Source: JBJHBP01 sp050485645 (GTDB lineage Bacteria > Pseudomonadota > Gammaproteobacteria > Steroidobacterales > Rariloculaceae). From it: a stretch of 7,379 bases of DNA. This document shows, one piece after another, positions 1 to 5,236 of this stretch; position 1 is the stretch's first letter; each line of letters opens with the position of its first letter. The DNA lies in the NCBI GenBank assembly GCA_050485645.1, contig JBJHBT010000062.1, positions 1-7,379 on the forward strand. Reading direction: 5' to 3'. The notes under the pieces are model-generated. The model was given only the letters and a program-made list of their open reading frames with translations. It ran no database searches and was not told where the DNA came from. A program made the translations under genes and the position numbers.

Positions 1-523
1 AAGCGTCCTCCAGTTTGAGATCGATCTGACGAAACTTGGTGATCGCACGCTCGAAATGCGGCAGGGCCTGCGCGACGGTGCCGCGGCCTTTCGGCGTGTT
101 GTAGTAGCACTTCCAGTACTCGGTGAGGCCGCGCGCATCGTCCGCATCGGGCAGACGCTCGGGCACGCGCCAGTAGTGCACGCGGCACATCGCAGCGGCG
201 TAGTACAGGTTGCCTTCCATCTCGTCCGGATCAGGCGTGCCGATCGCCCAGTCGTCGACGGCGTTGCGCAGCACGTGGCGACGCACCAGATAGTTCACCC
301 GCAGGTCATGCCAGGTGGCCGGCTCCATTTGGAAAATGCCGACGGCAGGGCCGCGAATCTGGCGCAGAAAGCGCAGATGGGACTCGTGCATCGCGGTGCC
401 CAGCACCAGGCGTTCGGCCGCCGGCGACCACAGGCCCCGGACTTGCTTGTCCAGATCCAGCAGGAGTGGGCGGACGATGCGCTCGGCGAACATCGTCGGA
501 TTGAGTCCGTAGCGGGTGGCCAT
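1..523 (-). CDS. Phage-type lysozyme-like/transglycosylase-like protein, C-terminus missing
   Basis: The reading frame is open from an ATG at 523 to the left edge (174 codons, no stop), so the gene is partial. Residues 38-70 read as a lysozyme-fold core: a helix ending in MHES with a candidate catalytic Glu47, then GPAVGIFQMEPAT. This resembles the E-S...G-x-x-Q-M pattern of soluble lytic transglycosylases and of many phage structural or lysis proteins. Later aromatic segments (NLYYAAAMCR, YWKCYYNTPKGRG) also match that phage group as I remember it. The likely role is local peptidoglycan cutting, but activity is inferred. The start is uncertain: an in-frame stop lies just upstream, ATGs occur at 532, 523 and 493, and none has a clear Shine-Dalgarno. 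It diverges from the secreted-protein gene at 646. A phage-type gene here suggests that the flank is itself prophage-derived. Confidence 0.72.
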   Translation of the reverse strand, partial: MATRYGLNPTMFAERIVRPLLLDLDKQVRGLWSPAAERLVLGTAMHESHLRFLRQIRGPAVGIFQMEPATWHDLRVNYLVRRHVLRNAVDDWAIGTPDPDEMEGNLYYAAAMCRVHYWRVPERLPDADDARGLTEYWKCYYNTPKGRGTVAQALPHFERAITKFRQIDLKLEDA

Positions 524-532
524 GCATCGCAT

Positions 533-645
533 GATCGCGACGGCAATGAAGGGCGGTCATTGGACAGGTGTCCACAGACACGCGCGACGCGCGCTCGCAC
601 GATGGCCTTTTACTCGCCCCTTCAATCCACCCGGGAGTTCAGACG
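533..645. promoter_or_regulatory. Divergent intergenic region with nested inverted repeats
   Basis: This gap separates a leftward and a rightward gene, so it should hold both promoters. I see overlapping inverted repeats at 562-573 (GGACA-GG-TGTCC) and 568-581 (GTGTC-CACA-GACAC), then an alternating block at 581-593 (CGCGCG-A-CGCGCG). No convincing sigma-70 box pair is visible. A Shine-Dalgarno (GGGAG, 633-637) serves the gene at 646. The repeats could be a regulator site or a transcript stem; I cannot tell which. Confidence 0.35.
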
Positions 646-1077
646 ATGAAGAAGACGTTCCTGCGCCACGCACTGTGCACTTTGCTGCTGGGGCTCTTTT
701 GCCTGACCACTGCTGCCCTGGCTCAGGACGCGGTCACCGTGGAGGTGGATCTGGCGTGGACGCTGCCGACCGAGGATACGCTGGGTCAGCCGCTGACCGG
801 CGATCGCGCGCTGCAGAAGGTGCAGGTGTACGGTGACACCGCGCCGATCCCGAATGACGCCACGCAGCCGATCGTTGAGCTCCCGCCCGCGGCGACGACG
901 TACGAGTGGGAAGGCGAAGTGGCGAACGGCAGCACGCTGTACTTTCGGCTGCGCGCCTGCAATGACCTGTGCTCGGCGATGAGCAACGAGGCGTTCCGGG
1001 AGGTGCGCATCAGCGTGCCGGACGTGCCGACCGGCATCACGATCACCGTGCGCGTGAATCTGCAGATCACGGACTAG
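646..1077 (+). CDS. Small secreted protein with fibronectin-III-like domain
   Basis: The protein has 143 residues. Residues 1-26 form a Sec signal peptide: KK, a long hydrophobic stretch, then ALA before QD, so cleavage after Ala26 is expected. The mature part reads as one beta-sandwich of fibronectin type III character: VEVDLAWTLPTED, then KVQVYG, then STLYFRLRACNDLCSAMSNEAF. The closing Y-x-F-R-x-R-A...S-N-E pattern is typical of FN3-like modules. Cys105 and Cys109 could form a disulfide after export. The start at 646 is supported by GGGAG eight bases upstream and by the signal peptide beginning there. Small secreted FN3-like proteins occur in phage and prophage regions as well as bacterial genomes, so its origin is open. 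The ligand or function is unknown. It precedes the lipoprotein gene by 131 bases on the same strand. Confidence 0.72.
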   Translation: MKKTFLRHALCTLLLGLFCLTTAALAQDAVTVEVDLAWTLPTEDTLGQPLTGDRALQKVQVYGDTAPIPNDATQPIVELPPAATTYEWEGEVANGSTLYFRLRACNDLCSAMSNEAFREVRISVPDVPTGITITVRVNLQITD

Positions 1078-1087
1078 CCGCCCGATC

Positions 1088-1193
1088 ATTGCGAAGAAAA
1101 TCCCACTTTCGGCGCAATCCATCGCCGAAGATGTGACCCCTGCACGTGGCATCGCGCGGGAGGAACGATAAGTTCCCGCCGATACGCCACGTG
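1088..1193. repeat. Structured leader or terminator region between secreted-protein and lipoprotein genes
   Basis: Three potential stems lie in this gap. Stem A pairs ATTGCG (1088-1093) with CGCAAT (1113-1118). Stem B pairs TTCGGCG (1108-1114) with CGCCGAA (1123-1129) and shares bases with A, so the two exclude each other. Stem C pairs CACGTGGC (1143-1150) with GCCACGTG (1186-1193), with a shorter GGAAC/GTTCC stem inside it, and ends exactly where the Shine-Dalgarno of the lipoprotein gene begins. None is followed by a T-run, so they are not textbook terminators. Folding effects on expression are inference. Confidence 0.45.
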
Positions 1194-1208
1194 AGGGAGA
1201 TCACGCCA

Positions 1209-1973
1209 ATGAGAATCTTGCTGTCCGTCGCCATCAGCGCGACGCTGGTCCTGCTGGCCGGATGTGATTCCAGCCGGTCATCCGATGAGTCGAGCCACGT
1301 CGGCGTGAGTACGCCGGCCGGGATCTGGCGCGCCGTGGAAGTGGTGCCCGGGCAGTCGGTGATGGAAGCCATCGTGTTCATCAGCGCCGACCGCAAACTC
1401 TTCGCCATCCGCGAAGACGGGCTGCACCTGCGCGGCCCGGTGCAGCTGGGCGCACGCCGGGCGATCGTCGGCACCTATGAGGCCGCCTACGAGCTGGGCT
1501 CGGCGTTCGGCGACGACGCCACGCACGGCGCGGGCTCGTTCCAGGGAACGTACGAACCGCAGGACAGCTTCGAGATCCAGTTCTCAACCAACACCGCGGC
1601 CGGCAGCACAATCGCCGGCACCATGACGGGACAGTTCCAGGCGCTGTCGCTGCAACCGAGCTCGCTGGACCTTGTCGCCGGCATCTATGGCACGAACACC
1701 GAGAGCCTGACCGTCAGCGGCACCGGCGCGGTGTTCCTGCAGGATGCGGTGTCCGGCTGCGTGGCCAACGGCCAGATCTCCACGATCGACCGCGACTACA
1801 ACCTGTATGAAGTGTATGTGTGGGTGGAGAACTGCGTCGGTGAGGATGCCGCCTTCAACGGCGTGCACTTCAATGGCTATGCGGCCCTGGAAGAGGGCGC
1901 GCTGATCGGCGGCGCCATCGGCGAGTCTGAGGATGGCAAGATCGCCATCCTGCTCGACTATCCACGCATCTGA
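1209..1973 (+). CDS. Lipoprotein of unknown function
   Basis: The protein has 254 residues. Residues 1-19 are a lipoprotein signal ending in LVLLAGC, with Cys19 the lipidated residue. Asp20 at position +2 would favour inner-membrane retention under the enterobacterial Lol rule, though that rule varies among other bacteria. A Ser/Asp-rich linker (20-32) follows, then beta-rich sequence. Residues 155-215 contain AGIYGTNTESLTVSGTGAVF, SGC and NLYEVYVWVENC, a pattern like small beta-barrel domains seen in other uncharacterised proteobacterial lipoproteins. Cys184 and Cys209 are likely disulfide partners. A weaker similar unit may lie at 85-150, so the fold could be an internal duplication. The start is supported by AGGGAG just upstream and by the signal sequence. 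The gene is intact, so the neighbouring phage did not disrupt it. The specific role is unknown. Confidence 0.75.
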   Translation: MRILLSVAISATLVLLAGCDSSRSSDESSHVGVSTPAGIWRAVEVVPGQSVMEAIVFISADRKLFAIREDGLHLRGPVQLGARRAIVGTYEAAYELGSAFGDDATHGAGSFQGTYEPQDSFEIQFSTNTAAGSTIAGTMTGQFQALSLQPSSLDLVAGIYGTNTESLTVSGTGAVFLQDAVSGCVANGQISTIDRDYNLYEVYVWVENCVGEDAAFNGVHFNGYAALEEGALIGGAIGESEDGKIAILLDYPRI

Positions 1974-1980
1974 CGATTGA

Positions 1981-2004
1981 CAGGGGGCGCTCCGTCGCCT
2001 CCTG
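1981..2004 (+). terminator. Stem-loop just after the lipoprotein stop
   Basis: CAGGGGGCG (1981-1989) pairs with CGCCTCCTG (1996-2004), with one G-U pair and a six-base loop, seven bases after the lipoprotein stop. It is well placed and GC-rich for an intrinsic terminator, but AAACAC follows rather than a T-run. If the prophage begins near 2003, the original downstream T-tract would have been displaced; this is inference. Confidence 0.45.
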
Positions 2005-2022
2005 AAACACCCTCCGAAACAC
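2003..2022. mobile_element. Candidate left terminus of the Mu-like prophage
   Basis: Mu-family ends begin with TG and carry transposase-binding repeats, and in these phages the left end lies just beyond the end of the leftward repressor gene. The 88-base gap 1974-2061 is therefore the expected place. At 2003 there is TG followed by two copies of GAAACAC (2004-2010 and 2016-2022), 12 bases apart, and an inverted GTTTCA at 2059-2064. These are candidate transposase sites. Without the right end, the inverted terminal match and the target duplication cannot be tested, so the exact base is a guess. Confidence 0.33.
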
Positions 2023-2038
2023 TCCCTTTGCCGGGAGT
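2021..2038 (-). terminator. Possible terminator of the repressor gene
   Basis: ACTCCC (2021-2026) and GGGAGT (2033-2038) form a six-base perfect stem with a six-base loop, 23 bases beyond the repressor stop in its direction of transcription. On the minus strand it is followed only by GTTTC, a weak T-run, so termination would be modest. It overlaps the second GAAACAC repeat of the candidate phage end. Confidence 0.35.
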
Positions 2039-2061
2039 CGTGGAATCATGAGTGCATGGTT

Positions 2062-2517
2062 TCATGGCTTCCGGCTTTTCTTTTTGTGGGGCGGCTGCGC
2101 GAGGCTGGCGGCCATCTTCCGGATCACGGCCTGGTCATCGGCATCGCATCTGCGGTAGTCATCCAACAGCTGGCGCTCCTCTACGGTGCCGACATGAGCA
2201 TCGCGAAGTGCGTTGTAGATTTGGCCCTGACTCTCAGCGACCTGGTCGTGTGTGCCGCCGATCAACGCGGCGGCATCGGCGGCTGTTTGGATGTCATTTA
2301 GAGCCTCGCATAAGTCTCGGCGATCGCCCGTAATTATGTAGCGCACATCCGCTCCAGCTTTCGCAATGCCCAATAGATACGACGCGTCGGGCCTGCGTAA
2401 CCCCGCCTCGTATTTAATCTGAGCCTGTTTCCGGACGCCTCCCAGCGCACCGAAATCGGTCTGGTTGTATCCCAACCGCTTCCTTTCTTCTCGAAGTCTT
2501 TGTGACGGGGTACTCAT
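2062..2517 (-). CDS. XRE-family phage repressor (Mu c / CI-like role)
   Basis: The protein has 151 residues. Residues 6-66 form a Cro/CI-type HTH (QRLREERKRLGYNQ...KYEAGLRRPDASYLLGIAKAGADVRYIITG). Residues about 110-140 form a helical tail (ERQLLDDYRRCDADDQAVIRKMAASLA) of the kind found on many short phage XRE regulators and probably used for dimerisation. The protein ends with a basic KKKSRK tail. There is no S24 peptidase domain, so canonical RecA-driven self-cleavage is not expected. The start at 2517 is chosen because AAGGA lies four bases upstream; an in-frame ATG at 2595 would run through the operator region. It probably binds the inverted repeat at 2540-2556 to silence the rightward promoter. 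GC over 2281-2520 is about 55 percent by my count, lower than the downstream operon, which is common for exchangeable immunity modules. Confidence 0.85.
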   Translation of the reverse strand: MSTPSQRLREERKRLGYNQTDFGALGGVRKQAQIKYEAGLRRPDASYLLGIAKAGADVRYIITGDRRDLCEALNDIQTAADAAALIGGTHDQVAESQGQIYNALRDAHVGTVEERQLLDDYRRCDADDQAVIRKMAASLAQPPHKKKSRKP

Positions 2518-2532
2518 TGCATCCTTCGCCTG

Positions 2533-2561
2533 TTGACAGGGTACGCAATGCGTACCATCAT
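2533..2561 (+). promoter_or_regulatory. Early rightward promoter
   Basis: A perfect TTGACA (2533-2538) is followed after 17 bases by CATCAT (2556-2561, four of six consensus positions). The predicted transcription start is near 2568, about 40 bases before the Ner-like ATG. The spacer is almost entirely occupied by the 17-base operator-like repeat. A leftward promoter for the repressor is not clear: AATCTA at 2586-2591, read on the minus strand as TGC-TAGATT, is a weak extended -10 candidate. Confidence 0.6.
2540..2556. promoter_or_regulatory. Operator candidate 1 (perfect 8+1+8 inverted repeat)
   Basis: GGTACGCA-A-TGCGTACC is a perfect inverted repeat with 8-base arms around one central base. 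It fills the spacer between the -35 and -10 boxes of the rightward promoter, the classic position for a dimeric repressor to exclude RNA polymerase. The divergent XRE repressor is the natural ligand by position; the assignment is inference. Confidence 0.68.
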
Positions 2562-2565
2562 CGGC

Positions 2566-2583
2566 TATGGGTTTTGACCCATA
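2566..2583. promoter_or_regulatory. Operator candidate 2 or 5' transcript hairpin (7+4+7 inverted repeat)
   Basis: TATGGGT-TTTG-ACCCATA is a perfect inverted repeat spanning the predicted transcription start. Its half-site differs from that of the repeat at 2540-2556, so a different protein probably reads it, for example the Ner-like product or the two-HTH regulator. It could also act as a hairpin at the 5' end of the early transcript. Confidence 0.5.
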
Positions 2584-2606
2584 CCAATCTAGCACGGAGG
2601 CCCGAA

Positions 2607-2828
2607 ATGCAATTAACGATCAGTTCCACCGAGCCGGGCGAACAGCTGTGGCGTGCTGTTCGTGCGGGATTCGAGCTGCAGGGCAGTTCGCTGGGTCGCT
2701 GGTGCACAGCTCACCGCATCGCGTCGACCTGGGCAGGCCACGCCCTGAAAGGACGCCGCAACGGTCCAGCCACCCGGCGCCTGCGTATGCGCCTCATCCG
2801 CGCCGCCGGCCTGGTGTGTCGATCATGA
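2607..2828 (+). CDS. Ner-like small DNA-binding protein
   Basis: The protein has 73 residues and is strongly basic, with many Arg in its second half. Residues 14-70 (LWRAVRAGFELQGSSLGRWCTAHRIASTWAGHALKGRRNGPATRRLRMRLIRAAGL) look like a compact helical DNA-binding domain of the type that sits first in the early operon of Mu-like phages. G-S-S-L-x-x-W-C followed by N-G-P-A and a closing R-L-x-R-x-A-G are its recognisable points. In Mu, Ner turns down both early and repressor transcription, and by position this protein probably does the same. The start at 2607 is chosen because GGAGG (2596-2600) lies six bases upstream; upstream in-frame starts would overlap the operators. The stop overlaps the next start (ATGA). 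No family name can be confirmed from the sequence alone. Confidence 0.68.
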   Translation: MQLTISSTEPGEQLWRAVRAGFELQGSSLGRWCTAHRIASTWAGHALKGRRNGPATRRLRMRLIRAAGLVCRS

Positions 2829-3613
2829 AGCGCGACAACGGAATCGTCGTCTGCGAGGGCGATGAAGCAACGGGCCAGTTCGAGGCGCTGTCCGAGCACG
2901 TCGTACTGGCAGCGGATCCTCACGATGATTCGATCTCGCACCTGACCGAGTTCGAAGAGAAGTTGCTGCGCTTGAAGCAGTGTCTGAGCGTCACTGCTGA
3001 TCAGGCAGTCGCCGCTGCGCTCGGTATGACGAAGGCCGCGTTTTCCGACCGGAAGAAGCGAGATGCATTCCCGGAGGGTCGCCTCTATGCGCTGGCCGCC
3101 AAACGGCCGGACCTGCAGCTGAACGTCGATTACATCCTGTACGGCACGGGGATGCGCCTGGCCGACGACGACGCGTCGATGATCAAGGACCGTCTGCGTA
3201 CAGAGCGCGAACGGCTCGGGTTCACGCAGGAAGGTCTGGCGGATGCGCTGCGGATATCCCGCAAGACCGTGATGCGATACGAGCAAGGCCAGAGTCCGCC
3301 TTCGTCCCGATGCCTGCTCGGGCTATCGCGATTTGGCGCGGACGTCCGGTACATCGTCACCGGTCACCGTTCGGGCGATGCTTTCTGCACGCTGCGCCTG
3401 ACTTCTGAGCAGCGCACCTTCGTCGCCGCGGCGATCATGTCGTGGATGGACTGGCTTGCGGAGGAACTGACGCGCGAGCAGTCACCGGCCGACGCCGAGG
3501 CGCGCGAGCGTCAGGAGCGCGCCCGTCAGGGTCTGTCGGAGCTGCCCCGGGTACTGGAGCAGCTGTGGCCGGACCTCAACGTCCGCGCCCTGCTCGGCAG
3601 TCGCGCGCAATGA
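2825..3613 (+). CDS. Early regulator with two different HTH domains
   Basis: The protein has 262 residues. After an acidic leader, residues 45-110 resemble the N-terminal domain of phage CI repressors: AVAAALGMTKAAFSDRKKRDAFPEGRLYALA, then NVDYILYGTGMR. Residues 119-182 are a second, XRE-type HTH (DRLRTERERLGFTQ...RYEQGQSPPSSRCLLGLSRFGADVRYIVTG). That domain aligns without gaps to residues 6-66 of the divergent repressor, with 26 of 61 positions identical. The tail (190-262) is helical and charged, with no S24 peptidase motif that I can see. ATGA overlaps at both ends imply translational coupling with the Ner-like and winged-helix genes. It may act as a Cro-like competitor, an antirepressor that mixes with the repressor, or a later switch; none is proven. 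Met119 could be an internal start but lacks a Shine-Dalgarno. Confidence 0.78.
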   Translation: MKRDNGIVVCEGDEATGQFEALSEHVVLAADPHDDSISHLTEFEEKLLRLKQCLSVTADQAVAAALGMTKAAFSDRKKRDAFPEGRLYALAAKRPDLQLNVDYILYGTGMRLADDDASMIKDRLRTERERLGFTQEGLADALRISRKTVMRYEQGQSPPSSRCLLGLSRFGADVRYIVTGHRSGDAFCTLRLTSEQRTFVAAAIMSWMDWLAEELTREQSPADAEARERQERARQGLSELPRVLEQLWPDLNVRALLGSRAQ

Positions 3614-3933
3614 GTAGCGGTCAGAGTCAGGCGGCCGCACGCCGTGTGCTGCGCATGCTCGCTGCGATGCGCGGCAAGACGTTCACGGGCGTGACCAATG
3701 CCGATCTCGCCCGCGCCCTGGGCGAGTCGCCTTCCAACATCACGCGCATGCTGTCCGTCGCGATCGATGAGGGATTCGTGACGCGCACCGAAGAGGGCCG
3801 CTTCACGCTGAGCGTGGCGATGCTGCAGATCGCCCAGGCCCACGCAGAACACTCCGCTCGCATTTCGCAGCGGATCACCGAAGTCAACCAACGCATAGCC
3901 GCCGGTGTGAGAGCCGGCCAGGAGGAACTGTGA
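3610..3933 (+). CDS. IclR-like winged-helix DNA-binding protein
   Basis: The protein has 107 residues. Residues 11-72 form a winged helix of IclR/MarR character: RRVLRMLAAMRGKTFTGVTNADLARALGESPSNITRMLSVAIDEGFVTRTEEGRFTLS, with the recognition helix around SPSNITRML and the wing at RTEEGRFTL. The effector-binding half of full IclR proteins (about 250 residues) is absent; instead a short helical tail (75-107) follows, probably for dimerisation. Such stand-alone IclR-like domains are often seen in the early region of B3-like phages, as I recall. The start overlaps the previous stop (ATGA) and has no strong Shine-Dalgarno, so it is probably translated by coupling. The target is unknown; control of early or middle transcription is the simplest guess. 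Confidence 0.75.
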   Translation: MSSGQSQAAARRVLRMLAAMRGKTFTGVTNADLARALGESPSNITRMLSVAIDEGFVTRTEEGRFTLSVAMLQIAQAHAEHSARISQRITEVNQRIAAGVRAGQEEL

Positions 3934-4328
3934 TGTCACAAGACCAACGTGCACAACTTGAGGCGCAGCACGAGGCTGTTCAGCTGGACAAGCTGCTGAT
4001 GCACATCCATCTGGGCTCTGTTCTGCGCCGTGTGCAGGACAGTGGCCGCGGCCGTCTCGATCGGGCGGTGGAGAAGCGCGAACTCGGCAAGCCGACGGCC
4101 GACGCGATGATCGAGGCTGTCGAGCGCTTCGAGGATCTGATCCGCCACGGCGACATGTTCGACGAGGCGCTGGACCGGATGCTGGCCGAAGGCTGGATCG
4201 ATCGGATTTCGACGTTGCGCTATCTGCAGCTGAACTGCGAGCAGGTGAAGTCCCCCAGCTTCCAGGAGTACATGAACCGCAAGCTGGGGATTCCGGTGAA
4301 CGGCGAGGAGGTGTCGCATGGCGCGTAG
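3933..4328 (+). CDS. Hypothetical early phage protein, all-helical
   Basis: The protein has 131 residues and I do not recognise it. It is predicted to be mostly helical and charged, with a Gln/Glu-rich N-terminus (SQDQRAQLEAQHEAVQLDK), a basic middle (VLRRVQDSGRGRLDRAVEKRE) and a region at 55-95 rich in paired acidic and hydrophobic positions. There is no signal peptide or membrane segment. The ATG at 3933 is chosen over the GTG at 3930 because GGAGG (3921-3925) then sits seven bases upstream instead of four. The start overlaps the winged-helix stop by one base (TGATG), and the end overlaps the next gene by 11 bases, so it belongs to the same translation-coupled operon. A role in early regulation or transposition support is inferred only from position. 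Confidence 0.7.
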   Translation: MSQDQRAQLEAQHEAVQLDKLLMHIHLGSVLRRVQDSGRGRLDRAVEKRELGKPTADAMIEAVERFEDLIRHGDMFDEALDRMLAEGWIDRISTLRYLQLNCEQVKSPSFQEYMNRKLGIPVNGEEVSHGA

Positions 4329-5235
4329 GGGCCGTCCGCCGAAGGATCTGCAGCCGCCGGTCGAGACCGCAGAGCTGCCCGAGCATGACCTGAAAATCAT
4401 GCAGAGCACCGCCACGGCGGTGACCGAAGAGGCGTTTGGCTGGATGCAGGCCTCAATGCTTGCTGGCCGCCTGCAAACCGCAACATGTTTCGGGGAAATG
4501 GCCGACCACTTTGTGGTCGAGATCTACAGACAAGCCAAAGAATCAAAGTGTTACGTCGGAATGCCGTACCGACACCCCGACGGCAAAACCGAAACGGTTT
4601 CGACTTTGGAGGATTTTTGCCGCCTCGTTCTGGGAAAAGGTCAGCGACGCGTAGAGCAGCTAGTCAGCAATCAACGGCTCCTCGGCGACCTGTACGAGCA
4701 TGCCCAGCAAGTCGGCCTGCGCCAGCGCGACTTCAACGCCATCAAGGCGCTGCCGGCAACCGATCAGGAGGTGATCAAACAGGCTCTGGAGGAAGGCGCG
4801 GACCGCGAGACGGTGGTCGAGAAGCTGGTGAATCTGGCCGAGCGGCAGGCCCGCGAAAAGCAGTCCCTCTCCGAGGATCTGGGCGCCAAGGAACAGCGCA
4901 TCGCCAACCAGGCGAAGCAGATGGACCGGCTGAACGATCGCCTGGCGAAGGTGCAGCGGGCGTGGAAGGACGCGACACCCGATGAGCGTGCGGCAAAGCT
5001 GCGCAGCGAGTTCGACTTCGAGGTGTTGCGTGTGTGCGCGATGATCAGCTCACGGGACAAGGACGCCGCCTCAATCCGCACGCGGTTCGAGGCGCTGTTG
5101 GAGTACGCCGAGTATCTGGACGCCGAGGCGGACGTGCGGATGATTCTGGCGGGCAAGCTCGACGAGCTTGAGCAACACATCCAGCTGCTGCGTGACGAGT
5201 TCCATCTGCCGGGCAGCGTGCTGCTCAACGACTGA
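4318..5235 (+). CDS. Early phage protein with AT-hook-like N-terminus and coiled coil, function unknown
   Basis: The protein has 305 residues. The N-terminus MARRGRPPK resembles an AT-hook (core RGRP), suggesting contact with the minor groove. Residues 95-160 are helical (LEDFCRLVLGKGQRRVEQLVSNQRLLGDLYEHAQQVGLRQRDFNAIKALP) and somewhat recall phage and plasmid proteins with an F-x-x-x-x-x-x-G-x-x-x helical DNA-binding unit, but I cannot name a family. Residues about 165-217 form a strong coiled coil (ERQAREKQSLSEDLGAKEQRIANQAKQMDRLNDRL), and the C-terminal 80 residues are helical. The start has GAGGAGG six bases upstream. The gene ends one base before the transposase ATG. Bases 4501-4620 fall to about 51 percent GC, against about 65 percent at 4741-4860, and use codons such as AAA and TTT that are rare nearby. 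It may bind phage DNA or partner the transposase; this is inference. Confidence 0.72.
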   Translation: MARRGRPPKDLQPPVETAELPEHDLKIMQSTATAVTEEAFGWMQASMLAGRLQTATCFGEMADHFVVEIYRQAKESKCYVGMPYRHPDGKTETVSTLEDFCRLVLGKGQRRVEQLVSNQRLLGDLYEHAQQVGLRQRDFNAIKALPATDQEVIKQALEEGADRETVVEKLVNLAERQAREKQSLSEDLGAKEQRIANQAKQMDRLNDRLAKVQRAWKDATPDERAAKLRSEFDFEVLRVCAMISSRDKDAASIRTRFEALLEYAEYLDAEADVRMILAGKLDELEQHIQLLRDEFHLPGSVLLND

Positions 5236-5236
5236 C

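Noticed and set aside
581..593. CGCGCG-A-CGCGCG block as a Z-DNA or special element
   Set aside because: Short alternating CG tracts are expected by chance in DNA of this composition; kept only as part of the intergenic description.
56..649. 197-codon plus-strand open frame at the left edge
   Set aside because: It is antisense to the lysozyme-like gene, whose translation shows a coherent motif; the plus-strand product has low-complexity Arg/Ala/His composition and no ribosome site.
2052..2333. Plus-strand open frames opposite the end of the repressor gene
   Set aside because: They are antisense to a gene with a clear XRE domain and show no motif or convincing ribosome site.
2518..2595. Repressor start at 2595 instead of 2517
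   Set aside because: The longer form would translate through the operators and promoter, while the ATG at 2517 has AAGGA at good spacing and starts just before the HTH.
5168..5236. Extended transposase start at a TTG (5168)
   Set aside because: The extra 23 residues are Cys/Ser-rich and overlap the end of the 305-residue gene; the ATG at 5237 gives the expected N-terminal HTH context.
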